Assembly: GCA_963514095.1 (NCBI GenBank)
Contig: OY741286.1
Span: 926,611-990,610 of the forward strand
Length of the DNA: 64,000 bases
Reading direction: 5' to 3'
Source: Eutrigla gurnardus
Taxonomy: Eukaryota > Chordata > Actinopteri > Perciformes > Triglidae
Under the pieces are notes generated by a model. The model saw only the letters and a program-made list of their open reading frames with translations. It was not told where the DNA came from and did no database searches. The position numbers were made by a program, and so were the translations under genes. Positions 1 through 9,752 of the stretch are shown one piece after another (position 1 is the first letter of the stretch; each line of letters starts with the position of its first letter).

Positions 1-2465
1 CTTCCTGTTGAAGCCTAAAAATAAACTGCATGTACACGTGTGTGAAAACATGACATGCAAGGTGTCAGCAGTGACCACCAATGTCAGCGTTTTCAACCAG
101 ATATAATTCTCGATGTAAAAACCTTCAAATCTCACATTTCAAGAAAATGAAACACGAAATTCAAAATAAATAAATAAATAAATAGATGACTTAATGCAAC
201 AATTCATTACGGTATTAACCGAGTGATTGGCCTTAAAAAGAGATAATGATGGGTTTTCCTTGGCAGAGGTTTGGGGTAATAACATTGCCAGCTGGACCTG
301 GATGAGCTTTGCCTCTGTAAACTCTCCTGCAATGTCTTTTGATGGCCAGCAGGTGGCGCAGAAGACTTGCTGTTCAGTTGTTTCTGAATGTTTGAAGAGG
401 TTACACATGTTGCAGCTCTGTGCCACTTTCTTGTCAGTGTATCTTGCTGCATTTTTTATCAATCAAACTCTCCTCATTGGTTTCCATGGTTACGTGACTG
501 TTGCGTAATTATGTTACGTCTGTTTTGGCACAAACTTATGATTAACCCTAACCTGAAACATCTGGAAGTGATGTAGCCACCCATGTTATGTACTTGATGA
601 TAAAACCTATCAAATAAGTAGATTGGGGGAAATGATTGTTAATAGTTGAAAAATACATTTAGGCAAAGATGTGGAATATTAAGGTTTGTTGAAAAGTTGA
701 TGCTAAACTGTATTTCTGGTTTGTATGAAGCAGCAGTCGAAGGGCTATGAATGAGATGGACAAACTGAAGTTACACTGATTGATAAAAGTTTAATTATAC
801 CAATGATGTATGACAAAAGATGTGAAATATTATCAACTGTATATGAATTCATTAAAACAATAAATTCAGATGACGTCTTGTGGCCTGCTGCTTGTATCAG
901 CCTGGTGGTCGCTTGCTTCACGTCCTTCTGAAGTTGTCTTCCCTGTTTGGAGACGGAAAACAAATAAGGAAAGAAGAACTTTTGTCAATCATTCTGAAAT
1001 TCAAGATCATTCAGTGGCGGTACTGATGGAGTCCCGCGTTCCCTATGAGGTCTTATTAAAATTGTACCTTAATTACACATATGATGTTTGTCAGTGCAAC
1101 AGCTCTTTAAGCTACGTAAGAACATTAACCACTGAAGATCGTGAATGCAACCGAAACAAACTGACCTCCCCTATCCGTAGGGAGTGGGTGGAATACATTG
1201 GCCACATATACATCAAACATAGACTCAGAGCTTTTCCGTTGTCGGTTGGGACGGCGTTATCAGCCATAGCTAGCCAGTAGAGCTCGAAACAAGGAGAAGC
1301 TCTGATTTCAACACACACAGAGGGACCGTTATGTCATTCTCTGCTCCGGTAAACATTTCAGAGCAGAGCAGGTGTTTCGGATCAATGAGTGACCGTGTTA
1401 ACTGGTGACTCCCAGACGGCAGCTGTTGAAAACACCCAACAGAACATGCAGGTGTGCTCGAGTGTCAAGTTACGCCTGAACGTCACCAGATAACACGGCC
1501 ACTTGTTTTACTGAAACACCCGTCTGCACTGAAGCTGAATTCTGTACAACTTGAATACTTGGAATATTGCCATACAGTAGCGTTGCAAAATAGTGGCAAT
1601 GTGCAGCAGAAGGTCAAGTTTTAGTGAACATATTGTCAACAGGGCCTTTACTGAATATGAGTATCGCCGTCAGTCATACGTGTAGTGGACTACAGAATAG
1701 ATGGTTCCCTCTTCTGGCAGATGTGGCTCCATACCAGCTCTGGACCCTTCAGGCTCTGTGAAATAAATACCACAATATTCAGAATTGACAGATTCTTTGT
1801 TTCGTGTTATTGTTATTTACATGATTTTACAACTCTTTGTTGCTTGTGCCTTGAAGCTGATACTCAAAGATGATTTTTTTTAAACTTTCCATCTCAGTGA
1901 CTGTGAGAAACCTCTTGTCAGGTAGGTGATTATTTTAAAGCTGCTGAGAGACCATTTCACTCTGTGGTTTTCTCGTGTGGTTTATAACTGACAGCATCAA
2001 ATGTTCTGCAGACATAAGTAAAAATAGAAAAAAGACACTCACATGCTATACACATTGTCAAGCTGTTAATCCTCAATAATAGGGGTTAAAGGTTTTGTAC
2101 ATGTGAACATGCAACGTTTCCTCATATCAACTATTTCTCCTACAAAACTGGAGAAATGAAACTAAACTGCACTTTCAATTCTGCCTCCGGCAATAAAATA
2201 ATAATTTCAGATTAAAGTATTTGCAAATGGCAAGACAACATATTTTTTGCATATATTGTTAAATAGGTGCACAATATGACTGGGGATGTGATCTCAAAGG
2301 CTTAAAGGGCATTTGATCTCAACTATCAGGAGTTGCAGCCAATAGAAACTAAATTATGATTGCCCTTTAACAATGACAAATAGTCCCTATATCACTATTT
2401 GCATGGGGTTTGTACGTCTCACCAGGTGAGCGTGATCCAGGCCGACACTGCAGGACAGATAAAAT
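1..2465. other. Left copy of duplicated block, largely non-coding
   Basis: This stretch matches 53655-55924 almost base for base, with scattered substitutions and small indels such as a longer CA run at 54961. I see no convincing protein-coding gene. A 136-codon open frame at 870-1280 (plus) survives in both copies but has no recognisable domain. A candidate minus-strand terminal exon at 866-942 is discussed under the Fc-receptor-like gene at 4120-5748. Confidence 0.75.
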
Positions 2466-4013
2466 TATAAACTGCTCAAAAAAATAAAGGAAACACCTAA
2501 ACACCACACGCTAGTTCTCAATGAATAACATATTCCAGTTGGAAATCCTTATTCATTACAAAGTGCAAAGCGTTGACAACAAAACAACACAAGGATGATT
2601 AATGAAATCAAAATCCTCATCTTATGGAGGTCTCGATTCAGAATCATATGGAAAATCAAAGTGGAAAATCAGAACGCAGGCTGATCCAACTTTTGTGGAG
2701 ATTTTTCAAGACATGTCATTATGATCCTCAGTAGTGCGTGTGGCCTCCACGTGCCTGTATGACCTCCCTACGACGCCTGGGCATGCTGCTGATGGGACGA
2801 CGGATGGTCTGAGGGATCTCCTCCCAGACCTGGACCAGAGCAGCAGTCAACTCCTGGACAGTCTGTGGTGCGACATGGTGTTGGTGGATGGAACGAGACA
2901 TGATGTCCCAGATGTGCTCTATAGGATTCAGGTCTGGGGAATGGGCAGGCAAGTAAATAACATCAATGCCTTCATCATGCAGGAACTGCTAACACACTCC
3001 AGCCACATGAAGCCTAGCATTGTCATGCATTAGAAGGAATCTAGGGCCCACTGCACCAGGTCTCACAATGGGTCTGAGGATCTGGTCCCGGTACCTAATG
3101 GCAGTCAGGGTACCTCCGGCAAGCACATGGAGGGCTATGCGACCTTCCAAATAAATTCCTCCCCAGACCATCACTGACCCACCTCCAAACCGGTCATGCT
3201 GGAGGATGTTACAGCAGCAGAACGTTCTCCGCGGCGTCACCAGACCCTGTCACGTCGGTCACATGTGCTCAGGGTGAACCTGCTCTCATCCGTGAAGAGC
3301 ACAGGGCGCCAATGGCAAGTCTGCGAATCTCTGTGATCTCTAGCAAAAGCCAATCACATTGCACGGTGTTGGGTTGTAAGCACAGGCCCTATTTGTGGAC
3401 GTCAGGCCCTCAAACCACCCTCATGGAGTCCATTTTAAGACCGTTGAACATCAGTGGCCTGCTGGAGGACATTTTGTAGGGCTCTGGCAGTGCTCCTCCT
3501 GCTCCTCCGTGCACAAAGGAGCAGATATCAGTCCTGCTGTTGGGTTGTTGTCCTTCTTCGGCCCCCTCCACGTCTCCTGGTGTACTGGCCTGTCTCCTGG
3601 AATCTCCTCCATACTGTGCTGGGGGACACAGCAAACCTTCTTGCATTGATGTGCCATCCTGGATGAGTTGCACTAACTGGGCAACTTCTGTGCGTTGGAG
3701 AAACCGCCTCATGCTACCTCTAGTGGTGCAAACACTTGCCAAAATTAAAAAAAGAAGAAAATCTGCCAGAAAGGCCGAGAACAGAGAAATGGTCTGTGGT
3801 CACCACCTGCAGAACCATTCCTTTATAGGGATGTCTTGCTAATTGCCACTCGTTTCCACCTGTGGTCTGTTCCATTCACACAACAGCAGGTGAAATTGAT
3901 TCCCAATCAGTGCTGCTTCCTAATTGGACAGGCTGAAACCTCAGGAATATGATTGACTTGCAGTTACATTATGTTGTTTTAGTGTTCCCTTTATGTTTTT
4001 TAGCACAGTATAT
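2466..4013 (-). mobile_element. Degenerate Tc1/mariner-like transposon
   Basis: The two ends are imperfect inverted repeats: the left end carries ctgctcaaaaaaataaagg and the right end, read on the minus strand, ctgtgctaaaaaacataaa. TA dinucleotides flank both. The interior holds broken Tc1-type transposase on the minus strand. The right-hand part of the same element is present at 55925-56333 in the duplicate block, so the insertion predates the duplication. That copy lost about 1.26 kb of the interior and left side and a further stretch of roughly 70-80 bp near the right end. Confidence 0.85.
2728..3742 (-). pseudogene. Broken Tc1-like transposase
   Basis: Three minus-strand open frames together cover a Tc1 transposase. 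The N-terminal helix-turn-helix part is at 3410-3742. The middle (3240-2989) contains GGGSVMVWGGI and the second catalytic aspartate in HDNARLH. The C-terminal part (2952-2728) contains SPDLNPIEHIWD with the catalytic glutamate, and the ending GGHTHY. The pieces lie in different frames and the stretch between 3240 and 3410 is degraded, so no functional transposase is encoded. This would have catalysed TA-targeted cut-and-paste transposition. Confidence 0.85.
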
Positions 4014-4119
4014 GTCGTGATAGGAAGGGCAGCAGAGGAGATGCGTGGAACACAAAGCATCATCACTGAGGCGTCTGCTGAAGTTAATCATTCAATGTGA
4101 TTTCCAGGAGACGCTGTAC

Positions 4120-5748
4120 CTTTCCGACAGAGAAGTCCCGTCAGCAACAGCAGCAGAGCCACCAACGAAACACCGAGCCACAGCAGAGAAGGAGGCCAGG
4201 AGGGGAGATGAGGGGAGCGTCCAGCAGCTAGGAAGGAAGTTAATAAACGTGAATTAAACATCCATCTTGAACCTGGAGAGGGAAAAAGACATCCAAACAT
4301 ACAAAAGCAAAAAACAAAATCACCTTGACTTGTTTTTGAAACAGCCAGCCAGCTCTGTGGTGATTCTCCGGATCCAGAGATGCTGCACTTATAGAGTCCT
4401 TCATCAAACTTGGACACATTTTTGATGGTCATGTGGTTTTCGTACCCGGTGACGAGGGGGGATCCGTCTTTGTAGAAATCAGCAATTTGTCTGGAGCTTT
4501 TCTCCTTACAATGAAGAATCACGTCGTATCCCTCCACCACAGGACGGGCAGGAACTTCCAGGATCACAGAACCATCTGAACAATGTGGGCAAAAGATATT
4601 TTCTGTTAAACCTCCTATATATATTCAGCAGAAAACGTGGAGAACAGACACAACAATATACAGTATTATTGCATGTAACAGGAGCTATTACTTCATTTGT
4701 GCAGGACTTGAAGTGCTTGTTGGGGAAAATAATAAAACAAATAAATGCAAAAGATAAATGCAAGACCTATATATGCAACCTGATCTCATGGGAAGGCATA
4801 TAAATACCTTGTCCTGATCGTCCACCATAAGCAGATGGCGTAAATTCCTTGAGTGCATCTTCTCCTAATACCAGCCTTTTGGAGAAACTTAGTGGAGTGC
4901 CAACAAACTATTTATCTGTATTGACATTGTGCAGACAAAGCTCTGTTTTAGCCCTAAACTAGTTGCCCTGACTAATTTGAGAAACAGGAAGCATTTCTGC
5001 GATTTCAGTTATTGTTTGAGGTCACCATGCCGGATTACTTCTTGCTGTTGCAGGAACCGGTTCTGTTAGGTCCAAAATTCCAGCACAGATACCTAATTCT
5101 TTTTAGCATCTTCCTAAATATGTCTCTTGACTGCATGAAAATGTTCCACTGTTGAACTGGAGACCTCAAACACACACTGAAAAGTGAATGTTCATTGATA
5201 ATTTGCTGAACACACCCGTGACGGTGATGTTGACAGCGTTGCTGGTGTTCCCCCGTGCATCTTCACACCAGTACTCTCCACTGTGTCTGCTCATGGCAGG
5301 ATCCATGGTGCAGGATGGTGCTGATGAGTCCCAGCTGTAAGAATCAGTTGGGCTTGTTTTGTGGAGCTTCCACATCACTCTCCATTCAGTCAAACCACTG
5401 AACTCTTTGCATTTAACATTGACGGCCTCATATTCGAAAAACTGCAGTTTATCTGGAAGAACACAAGGAAAAACTCCATCTGAGACGGAGAGAAATTAAA
5501 TAGTAAACGTTAATTCAGTCAGTTTTTGTTAACGTAATAAACGTTTACAAAAACTGAAGACTGTAGAACTCTATACATGAAAATGAATTAAGTCCAACTT
5601 ACCAGCTTGTCCAACCAGCAGAGCCAACACCTCCACTACTGGAGAAAACCATGAAAACAGATGTACTTTACTCAGTGTCCATATGTGTCTGCTGGGAGAG
5701 TAAAATCAAGTCTCAGTACTCACTCAGTCTGAGTTGTGTGACCTCCAT
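4120..5748 (-). CDS. Fc-receptor-like protein, two Ig domains and one transmembrane helix
   Basis: I read five minus-strand exons: 5748-5724 (start ATG), 5638-5603 (36 bp, completing a signal peptide with VEVLALLVGQA), 5452-5216 (Ig domain 1, with SGEYWCEDA at its second cysteine), 4575-4324 (Ig domain 2, with ILEVPARPVVEG and DEGLYKCSISG) and 4227-4120 (transmembrane segment, LGVSLVALLLLLTGLL). All join at phase 1. The tiny second signal exon and the two-domain layout are typical of fish Fc-receptor-like proteins, which bind ligands at the leukocyte surface. Translation may simply continue past 4120 to a stop at 4088. Alternatively the donor after CRKG is used, and a phase-compatible 25-codon exon at 942-866 (minus) could form a short tail; the Tc1 element would then lie in that intron. 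No tyrosine motif is seen. The duplicate is at 56408-58068. Confidence 0.75.
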
Positions 5749-6412
5749 GATGTCTTCCTGCTGACTGTCTGAGCATCAGCCTGAATACCTCATGGTGTAG
5801 GTCAGAACCTCCTCTTCCTATTTTCATTATTTCCTGTTTGAATCAGACACACAGAAACATCTATGTGAGGCAGAGCTGCTGTAGTGCAGATAATTGTCTC
5901 ACTGGTTTGATCCAGGAAACGATAAGGGTGGGAAGATGAACAATAAATCATCCGTAATGTCTCAATTTTGGGGAACACAAATTTAGTGGACACAAAAGCA
6001 GACTCGGACGAAAAAAGTAATGAAGGTTAATGATGAAAATAAACATACTTTAAACAGTCCAAAAAGCAGGCAACAAAGGGGAAGAGCCCAAAAATCAAAG
6101 CAGGCAAACATCCAAGAAAGAAATGACGCGGAAGTATCGAGGTTGCAGCCTTGATAAGAGTTAGATGATCTAACAAGTCTTTAGATTGTCTGTGTTATGT
6201 TTATTGGATTTACAACACTTGGTGGCTGTTTTGCTAGGGAGGACGTGCAAGCTTAGGGCCGTGTTGGATACTTCCTGATGTGCAAAATTATCTACTCTGT
6301 TATAGATCTATATCATCCGCCATGGCAGAATTACATAGCCTCGTGTTCCTTATAAATTCTCCTTCACATCTTTCTTTGAGCTCATGATTTTTTCCATCAA
6401 GGTCACAGAAAA
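5749..6412. other. Spacer between divergent genes
   Basis: This is the presumed shared 5' region of the minus-strand Fc-receptor-like gene and the plus-strand coiled-coil locus. I see no gene. Relative to the duplicate block it lacks 73 bp present at about 58441-58513. An ATG in strong context lies at 6322, but its frame stops after 21 codons. Confidence 0.5.
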
Positions 6413-6620
6413 ATGGCTCGGGGAAGATTGAGGACATCATTTTTCATTTTTATAATTCGACTGCAGCCAATGAGTTGGACATTCCTGCTCTGTCTGCTGA
6501 AACTCTACCTGAATTGGAATGGTTTCCTTCACGCTGTATGCCCACGGCCATGGTTTGTGCCAGCGTCCCCCCTGGTTCTTGGTGTCGCTGCAGTCCTGGC
6601 TGGTTGGTGTAAATTTAAAC
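6413..6620 (+). other. Putative transmembrane exon upstream of the coiled-coil exon
   Basis: This open stretch ends in a hydrophobic run, PASPLVLGVAAVLAGWC, followed by the basic KFK and a strong donor (gtaagt) at 6621, in phase 1 like the transmembrane exons of the neighbouring receptors. The ATG at 6413 is destroyed in the duplicate (58805 region, T to G), so an upstream exon or another start would be needed there. Spliced to the acceptor at 6796 it enters a frame that stops within about 17 codons, not the coiled-coil frame. It may be a degenerate exon, or the true partner exon is elsewhere. Confidence 0.35.
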
Positions 6621-6796
6621 GTAAGTCACACTTGTTAAGTTGTATTTTATGTAAGTTTGATGTTGTTTGTGTGAATATACAGTATTTTTGTATTGTCGTA
6701 TTTTGTGCTATCAGGGAAACAAATGTTTTGATTCACTGGATTTCGTGTTTAATAACATGTTCTTGTGTGTTTCGGTATTGCATCTTTCTTTTTTAG

Positions 6797-8456
6797 AAAA
6801 ACAACAACAAACAACAACAAAGCTGAATTTGAGAAGGAAAACGAATCGCTGAAGAGGCAAGGAGAAGACAAAGACACGTTACTAAAGAACCTGAAGAGGC
6901 AAGGAGAAGACAAAGACACGTCACTAGAGAACCTGAAGAGGCAAGGAGAAGACAAAGACAAGTTACTAGAGAACCTGAAGAGGCAAGGAGAAGACAAAGA
7001 CACGTTACTAAAGAACCTGAAGAGGCAAGGAGAAGACAAAGACACGTTACTAGAGAACCTGAAGAGGCAAGGAGAAGACAAAGACACGTTACTAAAGAAC
7101 CTGAAGAGGCAAGGAGAAGACAAAGACACGTTACTAGAGAACCTAAAGAGGCAAGGAGAAGACAAAGACACGTTACTAGAGAACCTGAAGAGGCAAGGAG
7201 AAGACAAAGACATGTTACTAGAGAACCTGAAGAGGCCAGGAGAAGACGTAGACACGTTACTAGAGAACCTGAAGAGGCCAGGAGAAGACGTAGACACGTT
7301 ACTAGAGAACCTGAAGAGGCAAGGAGAAGACAAAGACACGTTACTAGAGAACCTGAAGAGGCCAGGAGAAGACAAAGACACGTTACTAGAGAACCTGAAG
7401 AGGCAAGGAGAAGACAAAGACACGTTACTAGAGAACCTGAAGAGGCAAGGAGAAGACAAAGACACGTTACTAGAGAACCTGAAGAGGCAAGGAGAAGACA
7501 AAGACACGTTACTAGAGAACCTGAAGAGGCAAGGAGAAGACAAAGACACGTTACTAGAGAACCTGAAGAGGCCAGGAGAAGACAAAGACACGTTACTAGA
7601 GAACCTGAAGAGGCAAGGAGAAGACAAAGACACGTTACTAGAGAACCTGAAGAGGCCAGGAGAAGACAAAGACACGTTACTAGAGAACCTGAAGAGGCAA
7701 GGAGAAGACAAAGACACGTTACTAGAGAACCTGAAGAGGCAAGGAGAAGACAAAGACACGTTACTAGAGAACCTGAAGAGGCAAGGAGAAGACAAAGACA
7801 CGTTACTAGAGAACCTGAAGAGGCAAGGAGAAGACAAAGACACGTTACTAGAGAACCTGAAGAGGCAAGGAGAAGACAAAGACACGTTACTAGAGAACCT
7901 GAAGAGGCAAGGAGAAGACAAAGACACGTTACTAGAGAACCTGAAGAGGCAAGGAGAAGACAAAGACACGTTACTAGAGAACCTGAAGAGGCAAGGAGAA
8001 GACAAAGACACGTTACTAGAGAACCTGAAGAGGCAAGGAGAAGACAAAGACACGTTACTAGAGAACCTGAAGAGGCAAGGAGAAGACAAAGACACGTTAC
8101 TAGAGAACCTGAAGAGGCAAGGAGAAGACAAAGACATGTTACTAGAGAACCTGAAGAGGCCAGGAGAAGACAAAGACATGTTACTAGAGAACCTGAAGGA
8201 GGAACTGGAGGAACAGCACGATCAACTCCAAAAACAAGTTGATGAGGTGGAGAAAGAGAAAGAGGAGAACAAGAGGCAGCTTCAGGCAGTGGAGATGGAA
8301 ATAACAGAGAGAGAATCTGACAAACAATTGATAAAAGACAAAAAGAACCTCTTACAGGCTCAGTCAAAATTGAACCTGACAAAGAACAATTATGAGAGAC
8401 TTAAACTAAAGATGGACCAATGGTTGGCCTCGATACAGTCTGAGTTAACAAAGTAG
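6797..8456 (+). CDS. Coiled-coil exon made of 32 fourteen-residue repeats
   Basis: An open exon follows a polypyrimidine tract and AG at 6795-6796. It encodes a short Asn/Thr-rich start (TTTNNNKAEFEKEN), then 32 tandem copies of a 14-residue unit with consensus LKRQGEDKDTLLEN, then a non-repetitive coiled coil (roughly LKEELEEQHDQLQKQVDEV onward) ending at a stop at 8454-8456. Fourteen residues are two heptads, so the array should form one long highly charged helix. No ATG starts this frame, so it must be a downstream exon. By analogy with the butyrophilin-like gene next to it, I infer a cytoplasmic tail of a membrane protein, but the upstream exon that fits its phase was not found. No enzymatic domain is seen. 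The duplicate (59190-60345) has only 20 repeats. Confidence 0.7.
6849..8192 (+). repeat. 42-bp coding minisatellite, 32 units
   Basis: A 1344-bp array of exactly 32 units of 42 bp. Variation is sparse and mostly non-synonymous (Q/P at unit position 4, T/M/K at position 10, E/K at position 13, two adjacent units with V in place of K at position 8). Many central units are identical, which points to recent homogenisation. Because the unit is a multiple of three, the other frames are also open, which creates long spurious antisense frames. Confidence 0.95.
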
Positions 8457-9752
8457 GGGAGGGATGTTCAAACCTGGTCGGACCAGCTGAGCCGTCCATA
8501 AAAGTGGAAGCAAGTTGATTCATAATGTGCTCTTCACCAAATGTAATGGCCAGGAATAATCAGCCCACGTGTTTTTGCAAATTAGCGAACAAAGTTATCT
8601 TTGGTATCACTTTCATTATCACCAACTCTGTCGCAGCTGAATCACTGGACATTTATGACGGATAATAAAATCAAATAGATGTGAGTAGTTGAGTGCAGAC
8701 GACATGTGAGGACAAGATTTTATTGACATATTTGCATGTTTATATAAAGGTGTCAAAAAGCTGAGCAGCTGCATGATTTATATTAATCATGTCTGGTTGT
8801 TGTTCAATAATGGCTGATTATTTCAGATCAAATAAAATCTTGTTTAAAAAGTTTTTTGTGGAAGTTTGTCCTTATTCACCGTCACATTTATGTATAGCCG
8901 GGTGAAAATGGTTGGACCCACAATGCAGGCGGAGACAAAAAGGTAGAGTGGATGCAAGTCTACAGGAAAAGCAAACCGGATTAAAGCTGCAGAGTCAGCA
9001 CACCTCATCTTATAGGTGCTCATGTTCAAAGTACAAATGGTTTGATTTGAGGACTTTGTCCCCCACAGTCTAAGAGATATGAGGAGACACGCACACAACA
9101 GGTATGTGGGGTTAAAATTCTGCTTTTAAAATGGCTGCTATCATGTTTTCATGTTTTCTATAAAAATATAGAAAGAAAACAGAACTTCCTTTACCATTGA
9201 CTGAATGTGAGACTTTAGTCTTACCTGCTCCATTCGTGTTTGGGTAATTGCCGCTGCCTCGCCTGTAATAAATATGTCCAAACTCGCTAGTTTAAGTGAC
9301 GTCCATTTTAAAGTGTATCTCGGAGTTGTTTGTTCCATATCAGGAGATGCTTATCTTTGTACTTTTGTGAAAATGGGGAAATCAAAAACAGCTTATGTTT
9401 GCATTTTAGCAAGTTCTCGCCACTAAAATTCTTAGTATTAGCTATTAGCAGTTGGTGTTTGCAAAGGACCCATAGATGTACACACTACTATCACTGGCGT
9501 ACTGATACTGAAGAAAGCATTAACGTGTAGTTCATCTTCCCATAATGTTACAGAGATCCCGTCCAAATGGACAGGAAAGTCTGGAATTAGGTTATCATTG
9601 GTTTCACTTGCTCATGCAGATTCTGCACAATTCAATATTCATGCACACATTATGCTGCTATAATGTTGTTTACAGTACAAATACTACTTCCCATACCCTT
9701 TTTCTACTCTTTCATGTTTCATAAATGTGTATTTGAATTTCCTCACTCCAGG
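8457..9752. other. Spacer with possible 3' untranslated region
   Basis: AATAAA-type signals lie near 8664 and 8830, downstream of the coiled-coil stop. I see no gene. The region is conserved at 60346-61641 in the duplicate. Confidence 0.5.

Noticed and set aside
6749..8382. Very long minus-strand open frames of 476 and 529 codons over the 42-bp array, repeated at 59142-60271
   Set aside because: They are shadows: the repeat unit is a multiple of three, so any stop-free frame in one unit stays open. The plus-strand frame alone extends into a plausible non-repeat coiled coil with a stop.
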